From the NCBI GenBank assembly GCA_036136335.1, contig JAYZQT010000069.1:1-31875 (forward strand): a stretch of 31,875 bases of DNA, in the 5' to 3' direction. A program made the translations under genes and the position numbers. The stretch comes from JAYZQT01 sp036136335. Lineage in GTDB: Bacteria > Pseudomonadota > Alphaproteobacteria > MPNO01 > UBA830. The notes beneath the pieces are model-generated. The model ran no database searches, had not been told where the DNA came from, and worked only from the letters and a program-made list of their open reading frames with translations. Shown here one piece after another: positions 8,189 through 15,569 of this stretch. Numbering within the stretch: the stretch's first letter is position 1; each line of letters begins with the position of its first letter.

Positions 8189-8243
8189 CACCGTTAACTC
8201 AATACCAAAAAGGTTTCCCGTTTTAGGGGGCACCCTTAACTCA
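8189..8243. promoter_or_regulatory. Direct repeat CACC(G/C)TTAACTCA, two copies 42 bp apart
   Basis: Two 13-base copies (8189-8201 and 8231-8243) match at 12 of 13 positions in the divergent control region of the hydrolase and Rieske genes. The 42-base offset is four helical turns, so both copies face the same side of the DNA. The right copy ends one base before a possible -35 box. This arrangement fits an operator for a dimeric activator or repressor that binds direct repeats (for example AraC- or IclR-type). No regulator gene is present in the window. Confidence 0.5.
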
Positions 8244-8244
8244 G

Positions 8245-8275
8245 ATGACAATTTTCGCTTTCATTCAGGTATAGT
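8245..8275 (+). promoter_or_regulatory. Possible sigma70-type promoter for the first Rieske oxygenase
   Basis: ATGACA at 8245-8250 and TATAGT at 8270-8275, with a 19-base spacer. Both boxes are close to consensus but the spacing is long, which is common for regulated promoters. The repeat described at 8231-8243 abuts the -35 box. Confidence 0.4.
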
Positions 8276-8307
8276 CTCCGCAGCACGTTCGGGTAAGGGG
8301 CCGCCGC

Positions 8308-9627
8308 ATGGAAACAAACCTCAATAATCTCGTGGAACGCGACCGCGTTAGCAGACGGCTTTATACGGACCCGGAAATCTTTGAAGAGGAACAGATACGC
8401 ATTTTTGGTCGGGTCTGGCTATGGCTCGGACATGAGAGTCAGCTCAAAAACAATGGTGATTTTTTTACAACCCGTATGGGCCGGAACAGGGTCATTGTTG
8501 CGCGACACCAGGACGGAAAAGTTTATGCATTTCATAATCGCTGCACACATCGCGGCGCAGAGGTCTGTTCCGAAAATTCCGGAAATAGCAGTCTTTTTGT
8601 CTGCCCCTACCATGCCTGGACCTATCGAACTGATGGTTCCCTTAAGACAGTTCCACTTCGTAAGGGCTATGAAGAAGGCTTTGATGAACGGGTCAGCAAG
8701 TTGGCGCTGGAGCCCGTTGCCCGACTGGGCACATACCGCGGCTTTATTTTTGGCTGCAATTCAGCGAAAGGTGAAGACCTGGAGACGTATCTTGGCCCCG
8801 AGGTATGCGCGGCATTTGATAACTTTACTGACCGGTCACCCGACGGCACCATTGAAATGGCTGGCGGAACGACCGTGCAGAGATATCGCGGGAACTGGAA
8901 ACTCCAGATTGAGAACTCAATTGATCTGCTGCATCCCCTGATCTTGCACCAAAGCGCCGTCGACGCGGCAGACCGTATCGAACATGGCGACAGTGAGCCA
9001 TCAATTGAATGGGACACCGTCATGGCCAATGGGCTGAGCTTCAGTGAATGGGATCAGATTCGCGTTGCCGCACTGCCGCGCGGGCACTGCTGGATGGGCG
9101 GGTTTATGACCAAGGCCATAGACGAGGATGCGGAAAAAAATGTAACTGAACCAACGGGCTGGCGTGCCCTTCAGGCCGAATACCAGAAAATCATGATTGG
9201 GGAATACGGCGTCGCACGGGCGAATGAAATCCTTTCCTTCAATCGGCATAATACGATTGTTTATCCCAACCTTTTTGTTAATTCCAGACTTGCACAAATC
9301 CGGATCCTGCATCCAACATCTGTTGACTGTACCGAACAGCATGGCTTCATATTTCGTCGCGGTGGTGCACCAGAACGGATGTTTGAAGCGTCTGTCAGAA
9401 TGGTAACCGCCACCAACTCACCTTCGTCGACCGTAACTGCCGACGATCACGAGGTATTTGAGCGAATTCAGGAATCCCTGACAAACGGGAGTTCAGATTG
9501 GCTGGACTGGTCGCGGGGTGTGGAGCAGGAAACAGTTATTGAGGGCGCCACGAGTGGTGTCGGTACGAATGAAGTTGCAATGCGCAACCAGCATCAGGCC
9601 TGGGCAACCTATATGGCAAATTCCTGA
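8308..9627 (+). CDS. Aromatic ring-hydroxylating (Rieske) oxygenase, large alpha subunit 1
   Basis: 439 residues. The Rieske [2Fe-2S] motif is complete: Cys79-x-His81, 17 residues, Cys99-x2-His102. The mononuclear iron site follows as NWKLQIENSIDLLHPLILH, with the bridging Asp206, His209 and His214. This is the catalytic subunit of a three-component dioxygenase or demethylase-type oxygenase that inserts O2 into an aromatic or related ring using electrons from a ferredoxin or reductase. The beta subunit gene follows with the stop and start only one base apart (TGAAATG). No ferredoxin or reductase gene is nearby. The ribosome-binding site is weak (GGGG). The protein is only distantly similar in sequence to alpha subunit 2 at 21509-22888, so this is not a recent duplication. 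Confidence 0.93.
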   Translation: METNLNNLVERDRVSRRLYTDPEIFEEEQIRIFGRVWLWLGHESQLKNNGDFFTTRMGRNRVIVARHQDGKVYAFHNRCTHRGAEVCSENSGNSSLFVCPYHAWTYRTDGSLKTVPLRKGYEEGFDERVSKLALEPVARLGTYRGFIFGCNSAKGEDLETYLGPEVCAAFDNFTDRSPDGTIEMAGGTTVQRYRGNWKLQIENSIDLLHPLILHQSAVDAADRIEHGDSEPSIEWDTVMANGLSFSEWDQIRVAALPRGHCWMGGFMTKAIDEDAEKNVTEPTGWRALQAEYQKIMIGEYGVARANEILSFNRHNTIVYPNLFVNSRLAQIRILHPTSVDCTEQHGFIFRRGGAPERMFEASVRMVTATNSPSSTVTADDHEVFERIQESLTNGSSDWLDWSRGVEQETVIEGATSGVGTNEVAMRNQHQAWATYMANS

Positions 9628-9628
9628 A

Positions 9629-10117
9629 ATGGACCCGACCGTCAGTCGCTGGCATGAAATCCAGAATTTCCTGTTCCACGAAGCAAATCTGCTCGACGAG
9701 CGGCAATGGGACAACTGGCTGGATCTATACCTAGAGAATGCAGAGTATTGGGTGCCATATAAATGGGACCAGCAGAGCCCAACGGACCACGTGTCTCTAT
9801 TTTACGAGGACTTTACGCTGCTCCGCATGCGTATAGACCGTTTGAAAAATGAATTGTCACCGACAGAAACACCTCCATCGCGAACCAACCACCATATAAC
9901 CAATGTCACCATTCTGGACGACCTCGGTGAAAGTCTGACCGCAAAGGCCTATTTAATCTTCGTTGAATTCCGGCGTAACGAACAACGCTGGTTCTCAGCG
10001 CGCGTCACCTGGAATCTGAAGGTTTTGAAGGGCGCCATCCGAATATCAGCCAAACGTGTGGATTTGCTGAACTCCGATCAGGAGATAGGACATTTGCGGT
10101 TCGCCACACCAATTTGA
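9629..10117 (+). CDS. Aromatic ring-hydroxylating oxygenase, small beta subunit 1
   Basis: 162 residues from ATG 9629. An in-frame upstream start at 9518 lies inside the alpha gene and was rejected. The sequence has the beta-subunit pattern: a helical N-terminus with FLFHEANLLDERQWDNWL and LYLENAEYWVPY, a central RTNHHITNVTI segment, and SARVTWNLKVLKGAIRISAKRVDLL at the end. The fold is NTF2/scytalone-dehydratase-like with no metal; it builds the alpha3beta3 core. It is translationally coupled to the alpha gene. It is among the shorter members of the family (often 160-190 residues). Confidence 0.9.
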   Translation: MDPTVSRWHEIQNFLFHEANLLDERQWDNWLDLYLENAEYWVPYKWDQQSPTDHVSLFYEDFTLLRMRIDRLKNELSPTETPPSRTNHHITNVTILDDLGESLTAKAYLIFVEFRRNEQRWFSARVTWNLKVLKGAIRISAKRVDLLNSDQEIGHLRFATPI

Positions 10118-10163
10118 TAAACTCCGGCAATGTCGGGGGTGACTTCGCACTACCCCACCGAAG

Positions 10164-10191
10164 CAGGCACCAGTGCTGAATTTCCTTTTTT
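10164..10191 (+). terminator. Possible rho-independent terminator after the first Rieske operon
   Basis: CAGGCAC at 10164-10170 can pair with GTGCTG at 10173-10178 with one bulged G. A TTTCCTTTTTT tract follows at 10181-10191. The loop is small, so the hairpin is modest. The position, about 50 bases after the beta-subunit stop, is right. Confidence 0.35.
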
Positions 10192-10339
10192 GGGAACAGT
10201 TACTGGTACTGCTCACATTTGAGTCTGGACAAACATCTCGCTGGAAAGCACCAGGCTGATCCAAATTCTGCCCGCGTAAAGACAGCCGGCGTTGTTATTA
10301 AACGCCTATTGGTTCAAGCCATTCATCACCTGATACTCC

Positions 10340-10816
10340 TTAACCGCTTTCATTGGCAAACTCCGCAAGAGCCATTTCGATAGCATCAACAATCTGGAGG
10401 TACCCGGTGCAACGGCAGAGGTTGCCGCTTAACTCCAGTTTGATTCGGTCGCGATCTGCATCAGGCAAACGGGTCACAATGTCATAGGAAGTCGCAAGCA
10501 TCCCTGGTGTGCAGTACCCGCACTGAACGGCATGGGCCTTTTTGAAACACTCCCGAATTTTGGACATAACCGGATCTTCATCATAACCCTCGATCGTCCG
10601 CACGTCACTGTCATGCGCCGCAACCGCCAGAGTAATGCAGGAGCGGGCCGGAACGCCATTAATGAGCAATGTACAGGCTCCACACACACCGTGTTCACAT
10701 GCTGTGTGTGTACCGGTCATATCGCGGTGTTCACGCAGAAAATCGGCGAGTGATGTGCGTGGTTCCACGTCGGCGGACACTTCCCTGCCGTTTATCCTCA
10801 TAACGGTTCTGATCAT
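10340..10816 (-). CDS. Molybdenum hydroxylase small subunit, 2x[2Fe-2S] (CoxS/XdhA-like)
   Basis: 158 residues, normal for this family. The plant-type ferredoxin ligands are Cys40, Cys45, Cys48 and Cys60. The second cluster in the helical domain is bound by Cys99, Cys102, Cys134 and Cys136 (QCGYCTPGM and NLCRCTGY). It passes electrons from the molybdopterin centre to FAD in a xanthine-oxidase-family complex. Its ATG overlaps the stop of the FAD-subunit gene (ATGA), so the three subunits are made from one message in the order large, medium, small. It is the last gene of that operon and ends convergently against the first Rieske operon. Confidence 0.95.
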   Translation of the reverse strand: MIRTVMRINGREVSADVEPRTSLADFLREHRDMTGTHTACEHGVCGACTLLINGVPARSCITLAVAAHDSDVRTIEGYDEDPVMSKIRECFKKAHAVQCGYCTPGMLATSYDIVTRLPDADRDRIKLELSGNLCRCTGYLQIVDAIEMALAEFANESG

Positions 10817-11664
10817 TTGGTCATTGCCCTCCGCACGGCTCTCGACACCACCGTTCCATGCAGATTGACGTTGTAGGTATCCGTTGCATTAACGAACCCG
10901 GCCTCGATAACATCTTCGATGGCGGTCGCCCTGATCTGGTCACCAAACTTTTCGGACCAGGAGTTGGAACCCCTGAGAAGATCAGTCACCTTTTCTAGGT
11001 AAATGGCCGGGTTGTCCGGGCCCGCCAACACGGTACGAAACACATTTCTTTCCCGGTCCAGCAATACTACCGCTAGAGATTCCGCAAAGTCGCCGGGCTT
11101 AACACAAACCTTGTAATGACCCCATAACGCGTCCGGCGATACCCTGGGTACTTTTACCGATTGGAGTATTTCGCCGCGTGAAAGCACCGTCGCGAGATTT
11201 CCGGTAATGAATCTGGATAGGGGTACCTCGTATCCACCGGCTTTGGAGTTAATTCTGGCAATAGCATCAAGCACCATCAAAACGGGCGGCCAGTCAGCTG
11301 CGGGATCCGCATGGGACAGACTACCACCAATTGTTCCGCGATTCCGGACTGCCCGGTAAGCAATCCCGGATGCCGCATATCGCATCAGCCCGTTGCTTAC
11401 ATCAGCGATTTTCCCGTCCTCGAAGTCAGCGTGTACCGTCATGGCACCCACTTCCAGAAAATCATCATGAAGGACGTTTACCCGAAGGGCACCGACCGCA
11501 GATAAATCGACAAGCAATGAAGGCTGCGCAAGCCTGAAATTCAGCATTGGTCCAAGAGACTGACCCCCGGCGTAAGGTCGGGCGCCTTCGCCTCCTGCTT
11601 CCAGAAGGCCGCTCGCTTCCTCAAGACTGGTTGCCCGCGCAAAATCAAAGGATGAGGGCTTCAT
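10813..11664 (-). CDS. Molybdenum hydroxylase medium subunit, FAD-binding (CoxM-like)
   Basis: 283 residues, typical of the stand-alone FAD subunit. The two flavin pyrophosphate motifs are visible: YAGGQSLGPMLNFRL near residue 31 and NRGTIGGSLSHADPAAD near 108. It accepts electrons from the small subunit and passes them to the respiratory chain or another acceptor. The gene overlaps its neighbours at both ends by ATGA (start over the large-subunit stop, stop over the small-subunit start). Being soluble and cytoplasmic with no signal peptide is in line with the family. Confidence 0.95.
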   Translation of the reverse strand: MKPSSFDFARATSLEEASGLLEAGGEGARPYAGGQSLGPMLNFRLAQPSLLVDLSAVGALRVNVLHDDFLEVGAMTVHADFEDGKIADVSNGLMRYAASGIAYRAVRNRGTIGGSLSHADPAADWPPVLMVLDAIARINSKAGGYEVPLSRFITGNLATVLSRGEILQSVKVPRVSPDALWGHYKVCVKPGDFAESLAVVLLDRERNVFRTVLAGPDNPAIYLEKVTDLLRGSNSWSEKFGDQIRATAIEDVIEAGFVNATDTYNVNLHGTVVSRAVRRAMTK

Positions 11665-14003
11665 TTTGGGTTAGCCCCTTCCAGAAGCACGGAAAGCCTT
11701 TTTGGGCTGATTGGTGTTTCATTGACTTCAACACCGAACTCCCGGATGGCGTCATTTACTGCATTACCGATTGCTCCAAGCGGGCCAATCGCTCCCGATT
11801 CACCCACGCCCTTCACCCCGAACGTGGAATAGGGGGAGGCCGTCTCCATAAATTCCTGCTTGCAGTCAGGGATCATCGTGGCAGCCGGCACATGATAGTC
11901 AGCAAGCGTTACCGACAATGGCTGCCCATTTGCATCGTAGTCAGATTCTTCGTACAGGACATTCCCAATTCCCTGGGCAAACCCGCCGATCACCTGCCCT
12001 TTCACGATTCCGGGATTAACGATCGTGCCACAATCACTGACAATCGCGTAATCAAGAATTTCAACTCGTCCAAGTTCCGCATCGACCGCCACGACCGCTC
12101 CGTGAGCGCCAAAACCAAACACCCCGCCATGAACCTTGTCGTTATAGCCTGTCGTCGCGGTTAAACCATTTCGGTCAACATCCTCAGGTAGATTTTCCGG
12201 ATGGTGGTAAAAAGCCTCCGCAATTGCTGCAAAATCGATGGAACCACCGGGTCCGGTTGCCGCACCGTTTTCAATTTCAATTTCATCCTCATCACATTGA
12301 AGAAGATGCGCCGCGATACGTGCCATCCGGGGTATGAGTTCCTGACAGGTTTGCGCAATCGCACCTGAGGCAACGACAATACTGCGCGACGAATAGGTCC
12401 CGGTCCCCGCATATGCGGTGGAAGTATCCCCGAGGCGCACCGTCACCTGTGCGGGTGGAACGCCGAAAATAGAGGTTATCACCTGAGCCAGTGATGTCTC
12501 CATCCCCTGGCCATGTGAATGAACTCCAACCGATGTCCAGACCCCGCCATCCGGCGTGATTTTCACGGTCGCCATTTCCATCCCGGGAACAAGGTCGATA
12601 CCCCAGGCCGAGTATCCCTGGGGCCCAGTCCCGTATGCGGTTTGTTCGTAGAAAGTTGAAAAGCCCAGACCTATCAAACGCCCATCAGGTTCAGGGGTTT
12701 TCTGTCGCTCGCGGACAGCATCAATGCCTATCGCTGCAACACACCGCCTGAGCGCCTCAGGGTAGTCTCCACTATCAAGATGCTTGCGAGTCACTGTGTC
12801 GTAGGGCATCTGTCCGGGTTTCACCAAGTTATCAAGGCGCACGTCTGCAGGTTCGCGCTGTACCGCTCCGGCAACGGCATCCAGGGTAATCTCGTGGGCA
12901 AAACATGCACCAGGACGTGCAACACCCCTGAAAGGCTGATTGGCAGGTTTGTTGGTGCAGACAGTGATGGACCGCCCACGAAAAGCTGGCACGTCGTATG
13001 GTCCCTGCAGGTTACCAAGACCAGTGGCCGCCTCAACCCCGACAGGCCACGGCCACGGCGAATAGGCACCGGCATCAACGAGATACTCACCCTCTATTCC
13101 CAGAATTCGGCCAACGTCGTCGGAATACATCTTGAGTTTGATTTCATGATCCCGACAGTCGGCATCCGTCACGAGATGTTCAAAACGGTCCTGTACCCAT
13201 TTTATCGGGCGTTTGAGTTTTAACGCGGCCCACGACACCGCCACGCTTTCCCCGTCAAGATGGGTCTTGAGGCCAAAACCGCCACCAACGTCCGGGCAGA
13301 TGACCCGTAGATCATTTATCTGCAGACCGAGAAACCTTGCAAGCCCCCGTTGCATTGGGTGAGGTAACTGATGGGACATCCAGACGACCAGTTCATCAAG
13401 CCGGTGGTCGAACTGGGCACAAACTCCCCGCCCTTCCATGGGCATGGGCGTCTGGCGGGCAAGACTGAAATTGCGTTCTATAACCAGCGTGGCATTAACT
13501 TTCGCCGCCTCGATATCACCGTTTTCAAAGTCTGTCTCGCACACCACGTTAGACGTCCAGTTGTCATGTATCAGCGATGCATCTGCACGTTGTGTCTGGA
13601 CCGGAGAAACAATTGCCGGGAGTTCCTCGAGATCAATGGTGATGGCGTCGGCTATGTCTTCAGCTTCAGCGCGCGTTGGAGCAACTGCCATGGCAATCTG
13701 CTCGCCAACGTATCTGACCTTTCCTTTCGCCAGTACAGGGTAATCGGAACTCTGAAATCCGGGTAAAGAGGCAGTGGATCGAATTGGCTGTACATCGTGG
13801 AGGTCATCAACCGTAAACACCTGGGACTCTGCCCCAACGGGTGGGACCACACTCCTGATATTGCCATGTGCCATTTGACTGCGGGCAAACGCTGCATGCC
13901 ACAATCCCGGGAATTTGAGGTCAGGAACAAACTGTCCGTGCCCGTTCAGAAAACGGTCATCCTCTTTACGGGGAATATCTGCCCCCACTCCGAGATTTTT
14001 CAT
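11661..14003 (-). CDS. Molybdenum hydroxylase large subunit, molybdopterin-binding (form II CoxL-like)
   Basis: 780 residues from ATG 14003, which has GGAGG 6 bases upstream; the longer frame from 14054 lacks such a site. The cofactor motif VGGGFG is near 239-244 and the catalytic Glu735 lies in GVKGVGESG. The active-site loop reads PFRGVARPGA (357-366), which corresponds to the AYRGAGR loop of form II proteins. True CO dehydrogenases carry AYxCSFR, so this is not a CO dehydrogenase. The expected chemistry is water-based hydroxylation of an aldehyde, N-heterocycle or aromatic C-H. It needs the molybdopterin cytosine dinucleotide cofactor, but no maturation gene (XdhC, CoxD/E/F type) is present in the window. 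It is first in the large-medium-small operon. Confidence 0.95.
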   Translation of the reverse strand: MKNLGVGADIPRKEDDRFLNGHGQFVPDLKFPGLWHAAFARSQMAHGNIRSVVPPVGAESQVFTVDDLHDVQPIRSTASLPGFQSSDYPVLAKGKVRYVGEQIAMAVAPTRAEAEDIADAITIDLEELPAIVSPVQTQRADASLIHDNWTSNVVCETDFENGDIEAAKVNATLVIERNFSLARQTPMPMEGRGVCAQFDHRLDELVVWMSHQLPHPMQRGLARFLGLQINDLRVICPDVGGGFGLKTHLDGESVAVSWAALKLKRPIKWVQDRFEHLVTDADCRDHEIKLKMYSDDVGRILGIEGEYLVDAGAYSPWPWPVGVEAATGLGNLQGPYDVPAFRGRSITVCTNKPANQPFRGVARPGACFAHEITLDAVAGAVQREPADVRLDNLVKPGQMPYDTVTRKHLDSGDYPEALRRCVAAIGIDAVRERQKTPEPDGRLIGLGFSTFYEQTAYGTGPQGYSAWGIDLVPGMEMATVKITPDGGVWTSVGVHSHGQGMETSLAQVITSIFGVPPAQVTVRLGDTSTAYAGTGTYSSRSIVVASGAIAQTCQELIPRMARIAAHLLQCDEDEIEIENGAATGPGGSIDFAAIAEAFYHHPENLPEDVDRNGLTATTGYNDKVHGGVFGFGAHGAVVAVDAELGRVEILDYAIVSDCGTIVNPGIVKGQVIGGFAQGIGNVLYEESDYDANGQPLSVTLADYHVPAATMIPDCKQEFMETASPYSTFGVKGVGESGAIGPLGAIGNAVNDAIREFGVEVNETPISPKRLSVLLEGANPK

Positions 14004-14223
14004 TACAGACCTCCGCCTTTTGACTTCCGTTCGAGAAGACCGGGCAACAAACACGTATCAGAGGGTGCCAACAGTCCATATCCCCTGTGTCCGGGCATCT
14101 CAACAACTCCGGCACAACATATACAAAATTTCACACTGATATTGGGACAGCTTATCCCTCGCAGTCAAATGTCCATCCGGCCAACCATGGGGTTTAACCT
14201 CGCCAGACCATGGGAATCAGACC

Positions 14224-14256
14224 CAACACCTATCCGGGCGTTTCCTGTCGGTGTTG
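14224..14256. promoter_or_regulatory. Inverted repeat CAACACC...GGTGTTG, left pair
   Basis: CAACACC at 14224-14230 and its exact complement GGTGTTG at 14250-14256, centre to centre about 26 bases. The same words occur again 87 bases downstream (14311-14329). The pattern suggests a regulator that binds GGTGTTG half-sites. Confidence 0.4.
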
Positions 14257-14310
14257 TAATTTAACGTGGTGAAATCAATACTTTTCTGTGCAAAGGTGAT
14301 CGGGTATCGA

Positions 14311-14332
14311 CAACACCTCTTACGGTGTTTTT
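14311..14332 (+). promoter_or_regulatory. Hairpin CAACACC/GGTGTT with T-run just before the ribosome-binding site
   Basis: AACACC (14312-14317) pairs with GGTGTT (14324-14329) over a 6-base loop, followed by TTTTT up to 14332 and, 7 bases later, the AGGAGG site of the luciferase-like gene. It may be an operator half of the paired repeat, an attenuator, or the terminator of an upstream transcript. Confidence 0.4.
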
Positions 14333-14351
14333 GGATTCAGGAGGAAAACCC

Positions 14352-15428
14352 ATGGAGTTCGGATATTTTACGCTAAGCGACAATCATTACGCGGATAATT
14401 CCCGGTCTCCCAATGAGCTGGTGACAGACATAGCGGCCGAGGCGCTTTATGCGGAGGAACTCGGTATGCACTCGGCGTGGATTGGAGAACATCATTTCAA
14501 TTCTCTCGGAATACTCTCCTGCCCTGACCTCGTGCTGACCTATATCGCTGCCCGAACACAACATATTCGTCTGGCTCCAGCGGTTACCGTACTTCCCATA
14601 CACCATCCCATACGTGTCGCGGAACAATGGGCCACGCTTGACCTTTTGAGCGGTGGACGGGTCGATTTTGCAACGGGCAGAGGATACGACCGCAGGGAGT
14701 ATGAACCATTCCATGTCGATTTCGAAAACAACACGGAGATATTTCGTGAAGGGGTTGAGGTCCTAATGCGACTGTGGACAGAACCGGGCAGAATTGATCA
14801 CGATGGCAAACATTACAGCTTTAATGAAGTTCGCATTACACCGAAGCCCCTGCAACAACCAATTCCGACCTACATTGCATCATTTTCAGAACCTTCGATT
14901 GATCTGGCGGCCGGGCTGGGTGCGGGCCTCATTGTCGCAACCTTTGCAGCTTCCATGACATACGGCGGGTTAAAACAGCTGGCCGACAAATATCAGGAGG
15001 CCTGTATCAGGTACGGTAACAAACCAAAACGCCTTATGACCAGTTACTTCACCCATTTCGCGGATAATGAAAAGGACCAGGCGGCACAGCGGGCCCGCCA
15101 GCTGCGCTACTACAAGGAATGCTGTATTCCCGCGCTTCCAAGGGACCCTGAAAACACACCACCGAGCTACGCCTATTTTAACGGGATGGTGGACCGGTTC
15201 GCTGCAATGAAGCCCGAGCACCTTACCGAAAATTCGGTGTTACTTGGCACCGCTCAGGAAATGATAGACACACTGAAAAACGTCGAGGAAGCAGGAATTG
15301 AAGAGGTCATCCTCTACTTCAATGTTGGTCTGAAACCCCACGAACAGGTAAAGGATGAAATGGCCCGGTTCATGGAGGAAGTTGCTCCGGCCTTTGACGG
15401 TACCCACATCCAGCGGCGGGCCGCTTAA
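14352..15428 (+). CDS. Luciferase-like (LLM) flavin-dependent oxidoreductase 1
   Basis: 358 residues from ATG 14352, chosen because AGGAGG lies 7 bases upstream; the earlier in-frame start at 14325 lies within the hairpin. It shows the bacterial-luciferase TIM-barrel pattern: MEFGYFTLSDNHY, then ELGMHSAWIGEHHF (near 37-50), IRLAPAVTVLPIHHPIRVAE, DLLSGGRVDFATGRGYDRREY. These enzymes use reduced FMN to mono-oxygenate a small organic substrate. No flavin reductase gene is nearby. The His-His pair in GEHHF is the usual substrate/flavin-side motif. It precedes the AT-rich Fe-S/flavoprotein pair by 141 bases on the same strand but has clearly different base use, so they may not form one operon. Confidence 0.92.
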   Translation: MEFGYFTLSDNHYADNSRSPNELVTDIAAEALYAEELGMHSAWIGEHHFNSLGILSCPDLVLTYIAARTQHIRLAPAVTVLPIHHPIRVAEQWATLDLLSGGRVDFATGRGYDRREYEPFHVDFENNTEIFREGVEVLMRLWTEPGRIDHDGKHYSFNEVRITPKPLQQPIPTYIASFSEPSIDLAAGLGAGLIVATFAASMTYGGLKQLADKYQEACIRYGNKPKRLMTSYFTHFADNEKDQAAQRARQLRYYKECCIPALPRDPENTPPSYAYFNGMVDRFAAMKPEHLTENSVLLGTAQEMIDTLKNVEEAGIEEVILYFNVGLKPHEQVKDEMARFMEEVAPAFDGTHIQRRAA

Positions 15429-15520
15429 AGGTTTTCCTGCGGAAACTGGAAAATTTATATAAAACTCCAAACCCTCAAGCCCTAACGAATAGGAAAGTTT
15501 GTGTCGCGTCGCCCAGTATA

Positions 15521-15539
15521 AAAATGATTATCATCGTTG
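15521..15539. promoter_or_regulatory. Fur-box-like palindrome before the Fe-S/flavoprotein pair
   Basis: ATGATTATCAT at 15524-15534 is a perfect palindrome around one central T. Over 19 bases, aligned by hand, it matches the enterobacterial Fur consensus at about 13 positions. It sits about 36 bases before the first codon of the Fe-S protein. Iron control would make sense for a two-cluster Fe-S protein, but alphaproteobacterial Fur/Mur sites differ from the classical box, so the binding protein is uncertain. Confidence 0.35.
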
Positions 15540-15569
15540 TCGTACTAATCAGTCCAGTCTGGTAAATCC

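Larger units (their letters stand above)
14004..14351. other. 348-base divergent control region (Mo-hydroxylase / luciferase-like enzyme)
   Basis: This gap must carry the promoters of both the minus-strand Mo-hydroxylase operon and the plus-strand luciferase-like gene. Next to the large-subunit gene is its GGAGG site (minus strand). The right half has two CAACACC/GGTGTT inverted-repeat pairs, entered separately, and an AGGAGG ribosome-binding site at 14339-14344. No further coding frame is convincing. Confidence 0.5.

Noticed and set aside
10288..10306. Hairpin GGCGTT-N7-AACGCC after the Mo-hydroxylase operon
   Set aside because: The arms are perfect, but only a short mixed tract follows on either strand; too weak to call a terminator.
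11547..12164. 205-codon plus-strand open frame
   Set aside because: Antisense to the medium and large subunits of the molybdenum hydroxylase, both of which have all expected motifs.
11661..14003. Aerobic CO dehydrogenase (CoxSML)
   Set aside because: The large-subunit active-site loop is PFRGVARP, of the AYRGAGR kind; the AYxCSFR loop of true CO dehydrogenase is absent.
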